Below are positions 31,020 to 42,430 of a stretch of 64,000 nt of DNA, piece after piece. Location: positions 13,519,006 through 13,583,005 of the forward strand of contig NC_087063.1 in NCBI RefSeq assembly GCF_963678635.1, given 5' to 3'. A model generated the notes under the pieces. The model made no database searches and was not told where the DNA came from. It worked only from the letters and a program-made list of their open reading frames with translations. The translations under genes were made by a program, and so were the position numbers. How positions within the stretch are numbered: the first letter of the stretch is position 1; each line of letters begins with the position of its first letter. Source of the DNA: Symsagittifera roscoffensis. Its lineage: Eukaryota; Xenacoelomorpha; Acoela; Convolutidae.

Positions 31020-31330
31020 CTGTAAACGGATTCCGCAACAGGTTGAAAGCATATTTGTCAGGGTATCAGCAAAACTGCTACTTGTTGATAGTTTTGCTGT
31101 TTACGATTCCATGAACAAATAGCTAAAACAATGCATTGCATAAATTTTGATCAAGCAGCCTCATTTTGATGTCAAGTAAAAACTTTGTGGAGTCCATTTT
31201 TTTTTCGGAATTGAATATGTGTTCATTACTACATCATACATTTCAATCATGCGGAATCCGCTTGCAAAGTTCGGAATTTGCTGATATCCTTATATGATAT
31301 AATTTTGCGCAATCCACTTACAATTGGGAA
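31020..31330. repeat. Second, smaller group of GCGGAATCCGC-like palindromes
   Basis: Copies near 31029 (GGATTCCGCAAC), 31252 (GCGGAATCCGC), 31273 and 31309, as in the main cluster at 24-25 kb. Confidence 0.5.
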
Positions 31331-31471
31331 AATTGCTAACATTTGCAAAATTTAAAACAATCTGCCTTTTTCGCCTGTTGCATACTCCTCGATACAACTA
31401 ATGTGCCAACAAAATTTACCTTACAAGCAATCAACGGAATTTTTATAATTGGAATCCATTTAAATTTCCAT

Positions 31472-32170
31472 CAAGCCTGCTCGTATCAGGACTAAACTGT
31501 GAATGTTCCAACGCTCTTGCAAGGTCTATGAAGCAGTTATAACATGAAAAATTAACTATAGTAGAACATAATTCAACAAAAGTTTTTAAAACTCGAGATT
31601 TCTTGAGAAACTGATCCACCAATACAAAGTGATAGATTTCGCTCCTAGTTACAAATCAGTTACATCTCCTAGTTATCCTAGTTACATCTCCTAGTTATGA
31701 CAAATAAGCTTCCTTCAACTATTTTGGCACGATTTCTAAGACGGATTAAATCTCCGCTTACGCGTTAATAGCGCAAAATATATCGCGCGTTAATTGTCCC
31801 AAATTGGCCAAAATGGCTATCTTCAAACCCCCATAACTTTACGAAAAATGTTCACAGGTGAATAGCTTTTGAAACTTAAGCTCAAAAGTCGAGCTCTCAC
31901 TTGACCTCTAGCTTCAGGTCTACCACAAACTGACCAAATTCGCTGCAATAGTGGCACCACGTGTAAGTTCTAGACGCAAAAAAACGGCCTTGAGTCGCAA
32001 AAAAAGGCTTCGCTCAACAAAATAACACTAACTCGAATGTGGGGAGATAATACAAATGATATAAAAAAATTTTGTCAAAAATGGCTAGTAAAAAAGTCGA
32101 AGTTTGTCTGAAGAAAAAAAATACCCCGAACACAAATATTCCGTTACTTTCGTTATGAAAGTCGAAACAA
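31472..32170 (+). repeat. R1 family copy d
   Basis: Starts CAAGCCTGCTCGTATCAGG, with GTTCCAAC at 31505 and GTCGAAAC at 32161-32168. It shares ATTGTCCCAAATTGGCCAAA and AAAAATGGCTAGT with copy c. It carries a short local duplication of TCCTAGTTA near 31665-31695 and an extra block of about 150 bp (31890-32040) not seen in copy c. Confidence 0.7.
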
Positions 32171-33414
32171 TAATGGGCAAGAATTTCAGTGACCTAGTAA
32201 CAAAAAACGATCCGCCCATTCTGCAAAGTTTGGCCTCACTAGGCTTGATTTTTTCAAGTATAAACTTTAAACTTTTAAAGAGAGGGTGTGATATCGAATT
32301 TTCACCATTGTAATCCCTATAAACAATTTTTGGAAGACTAGAAGAAACAAAACTAATCGTTTATTCAAGTTTCCATTTTAGGCGCAATAATAAACGGCAA
32401 TCAGAAATAATTCATAGCCCGAGGGACCATACAATTGCGATAACTAGAAACATCTCATGCTGGTTCACTTCACGAGGAAGAAGGAATTTTCAAACATTGG
32501 ATTTGATCTATGCAACCAAAAGTTCACGGAAGCTCCGAATGCCTCTTATAGACACACCCTTAAACCTATTAGAATAAAAAAGTACAATGCTTTTCATCTT
32601 CAAGCATTCCAAATTTAAAATTGAATTAATTGAAGTCTGCATTAGCCATATGTTTTTAGTAGAAGCTAACTGTACAGACAATGGGTCTCAAATAATTAAG
32701 CGAGCATGCAATACGTTACCGAGCTATTGATTCTAAACCTGATAAAAAAGTTGGAGGTTTTTAATTTAGCAATTCAAAGCTTTATTTATAAAAAATATTT
32801 TTTGAATGAAGAAAAGTTCAAACTTTTTGCCAATTTTTAGTTCATAAATAAAAAAAATAAATTTTAAAATTTTTAATGAAAACGGCATCTCAGATTGGCG
32901 TTCTCTTCACAAAATTCCTTGCATAACCACATTACGCAATCAAAATCACAAAATACTAATTGTTGCCTATAACTTTTTACTTAAAGAAGATTGCTTGACA
33001 CATCTTAACGGGATCGGTACTCTAGTACATTGAATATAGTTAATTGTAAACTGTCGGTATGACCTTGAAAACTTAATTCCTTGTTCATAAGAGTTGTATG
33101 ATGTTTGAAGGTCCGGTGTTTTAGAAGCTAACCCAGAAATTTTTTTTGAGATATTTTGTTATAAGCATTGGTTTTGATTATGCTGATAGTCAAACTATTT
33201 GCGCATTATCAGATCTGTGTAGATCAATTTTAATTGCTGAGCGGAAAAAACTTTCTACGCTGTCATATTAAACTGGAATTAAGAAAAATTTAATCAGTAT
33301 TTTTCAAAGTTTTGTCAAATATTTATTCAAGTCAACGTGACCATGAGATTTCTTACGTGCAGCTAATTAACAACTGCTGAAAAGTCATCATAGATGTTCG
33401 GGCTTTGTTTTTGT
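32171..33414. other. Intergenic, nothing recognised
   Basis: AT-rich, with no gene or repeat that I can support. Confidence 0.3.
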
Positions 33415-33893
33415 TGTTTCAACTATTTTTGAAGAAAAAGTTGGAATACTTGCGCTCCGTTGGTTTTCAATTCCACTCGACCAAATTCGACTTTTTATTT
33501 AGCCTTTTTGACGGACTTTTAGAAAAAATCATGCAAAAAGTATTGTTTTACTGAGCTCAAGATCAAAACGTTATTTCATCTGTGAACACTTTTCGTAAAA
33601 CTAAGGAGGTTTGAAAATTGCCAATTTGGCCCAATTGGGACAATTAGCGCGCGATATATATCTTGCTAATAACGAGTACACGGAGATTTTTTGTGTCTTA
33701 GGTTTTGTTTAAAATTGGATTGAAGTATGTGCTTTGCTCTATTTAATACTTTGCTAAAAGCAAACTATATCAATTTGTACTTTGCAAAGCTTGTCGGCTC
33801 GGGAAAGGATTGTCAAAAAATCTCATTTTTTTCGGAGATTTCGTCAATTATTTTAATTTCAATTAGTCCATAGAAATTCAAACCCTGTAGAAA
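33415..33893 (-). repeat. R1 family copy e
   Basis: Opposite orientation to copies c and d. It has GTTTCAAC near 33415, TAGCCTTTTTGACGGA, CCAATTTGGCCCAATTGGGACAATT, and ends at TAGAAACATTCAGG near 33893. Confidence 0.6.
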
Positions 33894-34327
33894 CATTCAG
33901 GAATTCCTTATTTCTTAAATTCTCAGATTTTAGTTGATTCTCAGATCTGAAGATATACTTCAGATCTTGATAAAAAATTTGAAAGTCTCAGATTTTAAGT
34001 TTGGATCTGAATCGAATTTTTTTCAGATCTCAAATGGAAAAGAAAAACAAATATTTCACAACCTATTTCAGGACTGAAATACAGATAAGAAACGGATTTT
34101 TCAGGTCCGAAAAACCATTTCCTTGGTACTTCAAAAACCTTTATTTTTTCAAATTACTGATTCCTTTCTAAACTGAATGCTTTTTTATATTGCGATGTAG
34201 TAAGCTCAAAATTTTCTTACTCGGTCTTCGCTTAAGATTTTTTTTATTTCTTAATCTTCTGCATTCGTTTCTTTAAAGCATTTTTCTCCTCCTAGTTGAA
34301 GGTTTTAGAAAATAGTTAATAATCCCT
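33894..34327. other. Intergenic, nothing recognised
   Basis: Contains several copies of TCAGATCT-like words (33960-34030) but no gene or known element. Confidence 0.3.
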
Positions 34328-34787
34328 GTTCCGACCATAGAAAATGAGGAGGAACTTTGTATTCGGGTGTGGTTTAGTTTTTTCTTTTTGTTTTTCATGC
34401 AAAATCAGGTACCACAATTAATGAGCGGACTGGGTTGAGTGATACATCATAATAAAGCCCTTACAATTGCGATTCGAATCACCATGGAAAAATTTCCAGA
34501 GTTAGGAAAAACCGGTATCAAATTTTTGATTTTCCATCTTTTTTCCAGCAAATAAAGCGAGCGAGCAGTATTATTATTATTGCTTGAAAGCTTACAATAC
34601 TTTTTTTTCGTTTTTTTTGTAGTAATTTTTCTACAAAAACTGTTTTTCGATGTGCTTATTTTAGTATGGCTGTCGACTATACCTAATCCCCCGTTTTTAT
34701 GTTCAGCTCCTTTTATCACACCACGCCGAAAAAAACGAAAATAATTTGAAAATACTTTGTTGTATTTTCTAAGACAATGGTCGGAAC
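34328..34787. mobile_element. R2 element, 460-bp MITE with GTTCCGACCAT ends
   Basis: GTTCCGACCATAGAAAAT at 34328 is matched by ATTTTCTAAGACAATGGTCGGAAC, which ends at 34787. There is no coding capacity. It shares AATCAGGTACCACAA and nearby sequence with a fragment at about 45880-46020, and its ends with 43430-43993. Confidence 0.75.
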
Positions 34788-35274
34788 ATTCTGTGCTGCT
34801 TGCACAGTTACCGGCTTTCCTTGGTTTTATTATGGCTTTCTCCGAAAAAAAATGTGCTTTTGATCAAGAAGAAAATATCATTGAAATTGCTGTTAAATTC
34901 ATTCTTGTATTCCTCTCAGACCGTTTTGTAAAAATTACAAGGAAATTGATCACAAAGTATTTTTGCGTAATAAATATTCAAAGAGCCAAAGATTCGAGCG
35001 AGCAATTAAGAAGTTCAAGTTTTCAATCTTTGAAAACTGGTTACTTATTTAAAAGGTTTTAGGATGAAATTAAAACAATAAATGTAGGATAGCTAATTGA
35101 GTGTTTTTATCTCCAATTTCTGGAATAAGTAACGGAGTATGTGCTCGAGGTATTTTGATTTCCAGATAAAATTCATTATTTGACCAGAAATAATTTTGTG
35201 GTTGTAACGTAAAATGGTTGCAGATTTGAACTCAAGAAGTTAAAAAACAGGTATAATTAGAATTTTGTTTGTGT
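34788..35274. other. Region downstream of lipocalin gene B
   Basis: Mostly unrecognised. TATTCAAAGAGCC...GATTCGAG at 34976-34999 matches the end of exon 2 of gene B, so a small exon fragment may be duplicated here. Confidence 0.3.
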
Positions 35275-36430
35275 TTATCTGAATTCATCATTTACATCAT
35301 TCCTGACTTGTTTAAATTGTTTATTTGGTGAACATCCCATTGTCTCCACATTGATCATCAGCAATCTCAGACCCTGTTTAATGAGGACCCGCTCTATTTC
35401 ATAAACCTTCCTTCGGTCTGGATACTGGATCCGGGAAAACAAGATTGCCATCTGTTCTCTCAAGCCAAATACTCCACCCAGACATATTTTACACATGTAG
35501 ACCACCATAAACTCGTCATCCAAATATAGAACGTAAAAATTTGGTTTCTTTAATGGGGCTCTTTGAAACTTTTCGATTAATATCATAATTGTGTGAATTG
35601 CGGATAACTCTTGGTTGCAATGTACGGCAGTTATACCCTTTTTGAGCTAACGGCTTTTTCTTGCGAGGTAGTTTTTCCTGCAACTTTTGGTAATTTTCTG
35701 GTTTATTATGAGACTTCTTGTAGTTTTGGGAGACGTTGAAAAATCATTATAGTTTACTCAAAAAACGTCAGCGCAATTTGCAATTATTTCCCTTGCAAAA
35801 AGCGTTTATCTGCTCCTGTTGATTGCAAATTTTTTAATTCGGGGGTGAAGGGGGGGAGGGTTGGATTTTCAAGCAATTTTGAAAACAAACAGGTCAAAAA
35901 AGGTTTTAGGCACTTTTTGAAAATCTTTGAACAAAAATCGGGTTTCCGAGAATTTCCGAGATCCGCGTCTGCATACGAACCTTTCATTTTAGAACAAAGA
36001 TGGCCAAATGTGTTTAGAAGTGGTAATCCGTGCGCGCCAAGTTTCACAACAACCGGATCATTAGGTAGGGCAAATGGTAAAGTACCCGAAAACGAAATGT
36101 CTCATCATTAATTGCATCTGACAAAAAGAGTTAAAAATTGAGTTCATTCCCCCTTAGACTGTTTTAAACTAACAAAAGAGCCCATGGTTTTTTTTTGTTA
36201 TGATTATTCAAAGAGCCCATGATTCGAGGAATTAAGGAAGCGTCTTCTCTTGGATCAATCACACAAAAGCCAGTTCCGCAGTAAAAACGCTCTTTGACAT
36301 GGATGAAATCTCCTCTTAAGGAAGAGTCTTGCCATTGCTTATACAGTTTAAACTGTCCTTTATGGCAATCAGCCAAGGCGCTCATAAAAATCCAAACACA
36401 GTTTGTAGTTGTCAAGTTGATGTGCCATCC
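35275..36430 (-). CDS. Lipocalin-like gene B, exons 2 and 3
   Basis: Exon 2 (about 36174-36430) follows acceptor TTTTTTCAG and opens WHINL, as in gene A. Its Cys-rich middle (YCGTGFCVIDP) is closely related to gene A. Exon 3 (35275-35560) reads NFYVLYLDDEFMVVYMCK, then a helix and a QGLRL segment, ending in TAA. A canonical pair TTTT/GTTAGT (36173-36168) and CAAAG/AG (35561) joins them in frame with a 613-nt intron. Exon 1 is not found in the 900 bp upstream, so the gene is partial in what I can see, or its first exon lies further away. Coding sequence is uninterrupted, unlike the doubtful start of gene A. Confidence 0.6.
35556..36218 (-). repeat. Second intron region of gene B, bounded by a perfect 12-bp inverted repeat
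   Basis: GGGCTCTTTGAA at 35556-35567 is mirrored by TTCAAAGAGCCC at 36207-36218. A second AAAGAGCCCATG lies at 36175-36186, 35 bp from the one at 36210-36221, next to the chosen donor site. Confidence 0.65.
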
Positions 36431-37299
36431 TGAAAAAATTTGATTTTTTTTTGCCAAAAATCAGTGAATTATATAGTCACTTTTCAATGCAGCCTGTTTC
36501 AAACGAGTTTCTGACATATTATCTGTTTTTCTGTAGATAATGTGTACTGAGCGAGTAGATAACAAAAAAAAATTATTGTTGACTTGAGAAGTTTGCTACA
36601 ATGGCCTAATTTAAAAAAAAAATATTCTTATAAGATATATATTACCTCAAAAAGATGCTCAAACATATTAACTTTGAAACCGATTTCAACCCTTTCCGCC
36701 CCCCCCCCCAAAAAAAAATTGAAAAAATAGAAAAAACAATTAACTAATCATAATATCGTTTATTTTTGCCACGAACAAATAGCTGCCACGATAAATTAAT
36801 ATACATCACTTCTTTTCAGCTATAAGCAGCAAATTTACCTCTAAAAAAGGCGGCACTGTGCTTCGAATACATACAAAATAAGTTCTTCTTGATTTTTTTT
36901 TGAGTAGTTTTTCATGCTAGCTCAGTACATGAATAGAGATGATGCGTTGTATTACTTGAAATTATTTTACGATTTTGTTCAAAAAGTTTGCCTCACTGCT
37001 TTTTCTAACTCATAGAGAACCCACTTAAGTTATCTTTTGCTCATTTCAATTTACCATAATTATCAAATCAGAAAAAAAAAATTTTGCCAATTTCTAGTAC
37101 TGATTTGAAATAACTATTGAAGATTAGAGACCCATAAAAAAACGGCAAAATGCGCGCGGTAAAAAAGGAAGATAATTTTGATTTTTCCCACGGCAAACAT
37201 CTTGACACAGTTCAAGGGCTAGCATGTCTAGCCGTAATTTTATTCCACTGCGATATTCCGTCAATGAGTAACGGTTACTTTTTTTGAAGAACTTTTTAA
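36431..37299. other. Region upstream of gene B, nothing recognised
   Basis: Contains a C11A9 junction at 36699-36718 identical to one in the G2 LTR. No exon 1 for gene B is evident. Confidence 0.3.
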
Positions 37300-37830
37300 G
37301 AAGATACAAAACAACTTCAAATTTCCAAGACCAGCAATCATCTATAAATATTTTGAAAAAAGAAAAAAGAAAACATTGAAAACTGAACACAAATCATAAA
37401 AGTTTTGGCTCAGAATAACTCAAACTTAACTTTACTAGATAATTGTTACTTTGAATGGAAACTTTTCAAACTGTTAACAGAACTTCGAAATTAGTTTTCT
37501 GCAAATTGAAGCCTTTTTTAAGAACGTTTTTGCAAGATAATGGAGACTTTTACTAGCGAAAACGGTGTCATCTAGTTATGCGTTATTTTCATGGTCCAAA
37601 ATTTTGAGAACTGATTTAGTTACCTTTTTTCAACTGTCATGATGGCTTTCATTATTCCAAATAGCCATAAAAAAACCTAAATAAAATAGAAAAAAGAAGA
37701 TAAAGTTTTCGGGGAAGCTTTATATTTCGGTATTCAAAGATTTTTGAAGTTCAGGCGATTACAGGCAAATAATATGAATAACGCAAATTAAACATAGCTT
37801 TGTTAAGTTCTCTAAATACAGCAGCCATTC
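37300..37830 (+). repeat. Direct repeat unit S, copy 1
   Basis: About 530 bp that recur at 41880-42430 in the same orientation, sharing TTGGCTCAGAATAACTC, GTCATCTAGTTATG and TTGTCATGATGGCTTTCATT-like blocks. It ends where the BEL/Pao remnant begins. Its nature is unknown. Confidence 0.65.
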
Positions 37831-39130
37831 TGGTACAAGGGGGATATCTTTGGACACCCTTAAGGATAGCAGCTGGATTGTTGGTCCAAACATCCTCAGG
37901 ACTACTGATTGGCCGTTTATACCCGGAAAACCTGTGGTCAAGGAAACTCGTTTGAAGGGTCCTTCTTGTGATGCCGATTTCTTGGAGACATCATCTTCCT
38001 TCGTGACCGATGTCACATCCATCAAACTTCCAGAACACCGGTTCATTTGGGAAAAGTTTAGTTCTTTTAAAAAAGAGTTGTCGCGTTTATGTTGAGGATG
38101 CTGCCTTTACATAAACATTTTCGCGGTGAGGGCTTACGGATCATCGAACCCACTGAACTTGATTTTGCAGAAAACAAACTAATTCATCTTGCTCAGTTGG
38201 AATCTTTCCCCGTTCAGTTAAAACTACTCACAGCTAGCAGTTAAAACTACTCACAGGTATCATTCGTTCCACTGGCCGGATTGTGCGCCTAGTGAATACC
38301 GAGTTTGATAAGAAGCACCCAAAATTGATCGACGCCCATAATATCCTAGTTCACCTGTTGGCCCGCAGCCTCCCAATATTACTCGACGCGTGTTGTTCCT
38401 CGACGCAGGTTGTTCAGTGCGCGTCGTGCGACACCAGGCACGATCTGGTCGGATAACTTCCTTGGTGCGGAAAAGGAATTACTTGGTTGCTTCAAGAACT
38501 GGAACGGCATGGCTCCGACAATTTTTTGCACAAAAGTGTGTTGTTTGGAAGTTTAACATGCCAGGCGCACCCCATCATGGCGGCTCCTGGGAGCACCTTG
38601 TCCCAAGCGTGAAGCGCGTGAGTTACGATATACTAGGCAGTAGGGTAGTTACTAAAGAGGTGTTAGGAACAACACTCTGCTTAGTTGAGCAGGTTTTGAA
38701 TTTGAGGCCAATCACTCCCGCTAGTTCACGTGAGTTAGAAGCGTTAACCGCAAACTACTTTTTGCTCGGAAAACATGCCACAAGCTTTCCTCCGCGTTTA
38801 CTTGGGGAACACTTCGACCACAAGAAGAGGTACGTGCAAGCGCTGTCGTCCGCTAACGCTATTTGGTCTCGTTGGCTTCGCGAATATGTTCTTTCACTGA
38901 ATAAGCGTGTCAAGTGGCACACTCAGGTTGAATTCACGCTTGAGACAGGTGATCTCGAATGGATGATTGAGCCCGACAGCCCGCGATGATATTACCCTCT
39001 TGCTCGAATAGTTAATTTTAACTACGGCAAAGACGGATGCGCACGTCGCGTCCTCATTAAGCCAGCCACAGCGAACTTACCCGATCGACCGTTAAGCCTG
39101 CTCCAGTTCTTCCGTATTTGGGGGCGGATG
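37831..39130 (+). pseudogene. BEL/Pao retroelement Pol remnant (end of RNase H to integrase C-terminus)
   Basis: Frames read a DTLKDSSW block (about 37850), WPFIPGKPV, then after a frameshift near 38090 the TELDFAENKLIHLAQ block, and after another shift a RSTGRI block. A long frame (38390-38989) holds APHHGGSWEHLVPSVKR, TPASSRELEALTANYFLLG and WLREYV, all typical of the BEL/Pao integrase end. The two catalytic Asp of the core are missing, so an internal deletion precedes GGSWE. An in-frame TGA at 38987-38989 splits DSPR from YYPLARIV. Gag, protease, RT and LTRs are absent. It is a dead fragment. Confidence 0.88.
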
Positions 39131-39193
39131 AGGTTGCAGCGCAAATGCATGTAACGAAAATAAGAGTGAACAAAAACGATGATTCCTTAACAG

Positions 39194-39262
39194 GACTATA
39201 GCCTAACGTATAACCCATCGTTCAAACTGCCGGTCGACCGGGTTCGAATCCTCTCAATAAAG
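39194..39262 (+). tRNA. tRNA-like sequence with a good B box
   Basis: TAGCCTAACGTATAACCC resembles an A box and GGTTCGAATCC is a perfect B box about 35 bp on. Arms do not fold into a clean cloverleaf, so I read it as a tRNA relic or the head of a SINE. Confidence 0.35.
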
Positions 39263-39879
39263 GTATACTCCATACCTAATAATCTTTATACATGTATACT
39301 CGAGGAGTTTTTCACCCACATGACTAACTTTAACAGTTTTTCATCTCAAACACGGTTCAGACTTGATTCGGTCTGACCTCTAAAAAAGAGCAATTCGTCT
39401 GCAGGTCAAATATCAGTGTTTTGAGAGCCTGTTTTGAGTTTGCAGTTATAAATTTTTGTTGTTATGATCGATAGAAAATGCCGAAGTTTATCGTTTTGAG
39501 TGTATTTTACCGAAAATTAATCTTTATAGGTCAAATGTTTTTTGGCATTATTTTTAGGTTTTTTGGACATTTTGAGAGATTGGAGCTGGCGCACGATCTA
39601 CTGCGGTTTATACATGTGAGCGTTAATCATAGTAATAGCCGCTTCTCTAAGTTCACTTTTGTTTGCTTTGGTATCTTTTGTAACAGCCAATTGGAAGAAA
39701 ACTGAAGATAACTAATAAGAAATCGGTAAAAAATTTTGTCAGGTTTTTTCTTTAAGTTCTTCAGTTACTATTAATTCGTAACGTTCTGTTTGGTGGTGCC
39801 GAATTGAACTCAAAATCGAATCAAACAAACTCGAACTTAAAAAAACGGTGTAGTCGAAATCGAAATTGAACAATTTAAA

Positions 39880-40538
39880 TCCGGGGTTGAAAGAAGCCCT
39901 TTACTTGCTCGAATTTAGACGAAAAAGCTAAAAATCAAAACAAACGGTTTTTCTCGAAATTGAGATTCACTTATTCGAATTTCTTAAAGTCACGAAAAGA
40001 TTTACTTTTTCGAATTTCTTAAAGTCACGAAATTTAGACGAAAAAGCTAAATATCAAAACGGTTTTTCTCGAAATGGAGATTTACTTTTTCGAATTTCTT
40101 AAAGTTCCGAAAATGAACTGAAGCAAGAATTTTTTTAGGCCAGTTTGACTACAATCATAGTAACATAGACTAACAATACAACAATTTTTGATAAAAATGA
40201 CTAAAAAACTGAAAAAAAACTCCATTTTCATTAAATTCATTTTGTAGAACTTTTTGATTTTTTGAAATTTTTGATTCCCAAAATGGCATTGAAAATCCCC
40301 AAAAGAGACTTTGAATTGAGTACAATGAAAAAAAAGCCTAGAAAGGCAGTTGTAAACAGCCTAATTGAGCCTACACAAGCGTCCTCGATCGCTTTTCTTG
40401 CTCGAAATAAAACAAACAATCACAATTTTCAACAGTTTTTTTCGATATTAAGAAAAAAAATCTAAATAAATAATTTCGTTTCAGTTGCAATTGAAGGGAA
40501 CTACGATTGATAGATATATCACTCAACTCTCTCCGTTG
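39880..40538 (+). repeat. R2-like repeat fragment with internal short duplications
   Basis: TTTGATTCCCAAAATGGC, the CTCGAAATT blocks and ATATATCACTCAACTC match 43670-43900 and 48400-48700. TTTTTCGAATTTCTTAAAGT occurs three times between 39960 and 40105. It is interrupted at 40538 by the fold-back element. Confidence 0.5.
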
Positions 40539-41443
40539 CACTCAAAAAAAAGTTAAGGTAAATTTACCTTAAAAAATACCTTAAAACACCTTAACAATTA
40601 AGGTAAATTTGCACTACCTTAAGTACACCTTAACTTACCTTAAAACACCTTAAAAATTTACCTTAAATCACCTTAAAAGTTAAGGTGTATCAACCTTAAA
40701 AAACACCTTAAAAATTTTTTTTATAGGTAAATTTACCTTAAAAATTTACCTTAAAAAAGTAGGTAATTTAACTACATTTACCTTAACATTAAGGTGTTTT
40801 TACCTTAAATTTTTACCTTAAAAACACAAAAGTTAAGGTAAAATACATACATACATACATACATACATACATACATACATACATACATACATACATACAT
40901 ACATACATACATACATACATACATACATACATACATACATAAATACATACATACATACATACATACATACATACATACATACATACATACATACATACAT
41001 ACATACATACATACATACATACATACATACATACATACATACATACATACAAACATACATACATACATAAATACATACATACATACATACATACATACAT
41101 ACATACATACATACATACAAACATACATACAAAAATACATACATACAAATATACTTAGAAAAATCTCTATCACTTATATGGTTGAACTGAAAATTTGATA
41201 GGTGGGCTACGAGATCCAATGTTTATCTCAAATAACCTTATTCCTGTTTAGTTAAATGCATTCCTAAATATTTTTAGTAAAATTAAGGTTAAGTTAAGGT
41301 AAATTACCTTAATTCAGTTAAGGTAAATTTTACCCTAACAATATTTTAAGGTAAAGTTAAGGTAATGTTAGGGTAAATTTTACCTTAATTTTTTTTTACC
41401 TTAACTCATTTAGGGTAATTTTACCTTAACATTTTTTTGAGTG
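40539..41443. mobile_element. 905-bp fold-back element with AAGGTAAA palindromes and an ACAT microsatellite core
   Basis: CACTCAAAAAAAAGTTAAGG at 40539 pairs with the end CCTTAACATTTTTTTGAGTG at 41443. Both arms are packed with TTAAGGTAAATTTACCTTAA-like words, and the centre is a roughly 300-bp ACAT array. It interrupts an R2-like repeat. Confidence 0.75.
40843..41149. repeat. (ACAT)n microsatellite
   Basis: About 75 tetranucleotide units with a few A-for-C interruptions (for example 40941, 41051, 41069). Long C-M-Y-V frames on the - strand are products of the repeat only. Confidence 0.97.
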
Positions 41444-41879
41444 TGATTAATGGAATGATATTTTGAAACAATCGTTATCAATCGAATGAGGAATTTTCCG
41501 ACCAAAACTAGGCTGAATATTCCTCGACTTGATGCAGCTGTTTGGCAATTAAAAGAAGGCAAAATCTGTTTTGATCTAAAATTTGAACAGAAAAGCGGTA
41601 TAGATGCAATATCGTTTTATAGTATAGGTCGAGTAGAGAAAAAATTGAGTACAAAAATTAAGATTTTAAATGCGAAGGGTTCAAAAACTGAGTTTTAAGA
41701 AAAATGAATGTTCTGAAAAATCGGTAATACTCATATTTTTAGTCATATGTACTAAAAAGCAAGCAAGTGAAGCCACCAATAAAAGGAAAAAAAACTCTTC
41801 TAAAGATTCTTTTGGTGCTTTCTTTCATTCCAATATTTTTCAAACTGAAGCAACTAAACTGACCTTTGAAACTAATATT
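41444..41879. other. Intergenic, nothing recognised
   Basis: Short frames without motifs. The left part may be the rest of the R2-like repeat split by the fold-back element. Confidence 0.3.
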
Positions 41880-42430
41880 TCGTTATTTCTAGACCATAAA
41901 AAAATATTAAACCACTTCAAATTTCCAAGATCAGCATTCATTTTTAAACACGTTGAAAAACAAGCTGAAAACATTAAAAACTAGACTCAAATCATAAAAA
42001 TTTTGGCTCAGAATAACTCGTGCCTTAAGTCTACTAGATAGTTGTTACTTTGAATTGAAACATTCAAACCGTTAAAAGAACTTCAAAATTATTTTTTCTG
42101 CAAATTGAAGCTTTTTTTAAGAATTTTTTTGCAAGATAACGGCGACTTGTACAAGCGAAAACAATGTCATCTAGTTATGTGTTTTTTTCATGGTCCAAAA
42201 TTTTGTGAACTAAATTAGTTACCTGTTTTCAATTGTCATGATGGCTTTCATTATTTAATAATTCCTGAGAAAATTTTCTGGATAAAATTAATTAAAAAGA
42301 AGATAATTTTTTCGGGGAAAAATGTAGCTTTAAATTTTGCTTTTAAAAGATATTTGAAATTCATGCTATTACATGCAACTAATATGAATAACGCAACTTT
42401 AAAATAGCTGTGTTAAATTGTCTAATTACT
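41880..42430 (+). repeat. Direct repeat unit S, copy 2
   Basis: Partner of 37300-37830, diverged by many substitutions. It is not followed by BEL sequence. Confidence 0.65.

Noticed and set aside
34447-34719. 90-codon - strand frame
   Set aside because: Lies wholly inside an R2 MITE and has no motif.
37124-37390. Missing exon 1 of lipocalin gene B
   Set aside because: The - strand frame here lacks the G-x-W motif and overlaps repeat unit S.
40805-41219. Three long overlapping - strand frames of C-M-Y-V repeats
   Set aside because: They are translations of the ACAT microsatellite in each phase, not genes.
37300-42430. Unit S copies as the LTR pair of the BEL element
   Set aside because: The sequence next to copy 1 is the end of pol, not a 5' leader or gag, and no BEL sequence adjoins copy 2.
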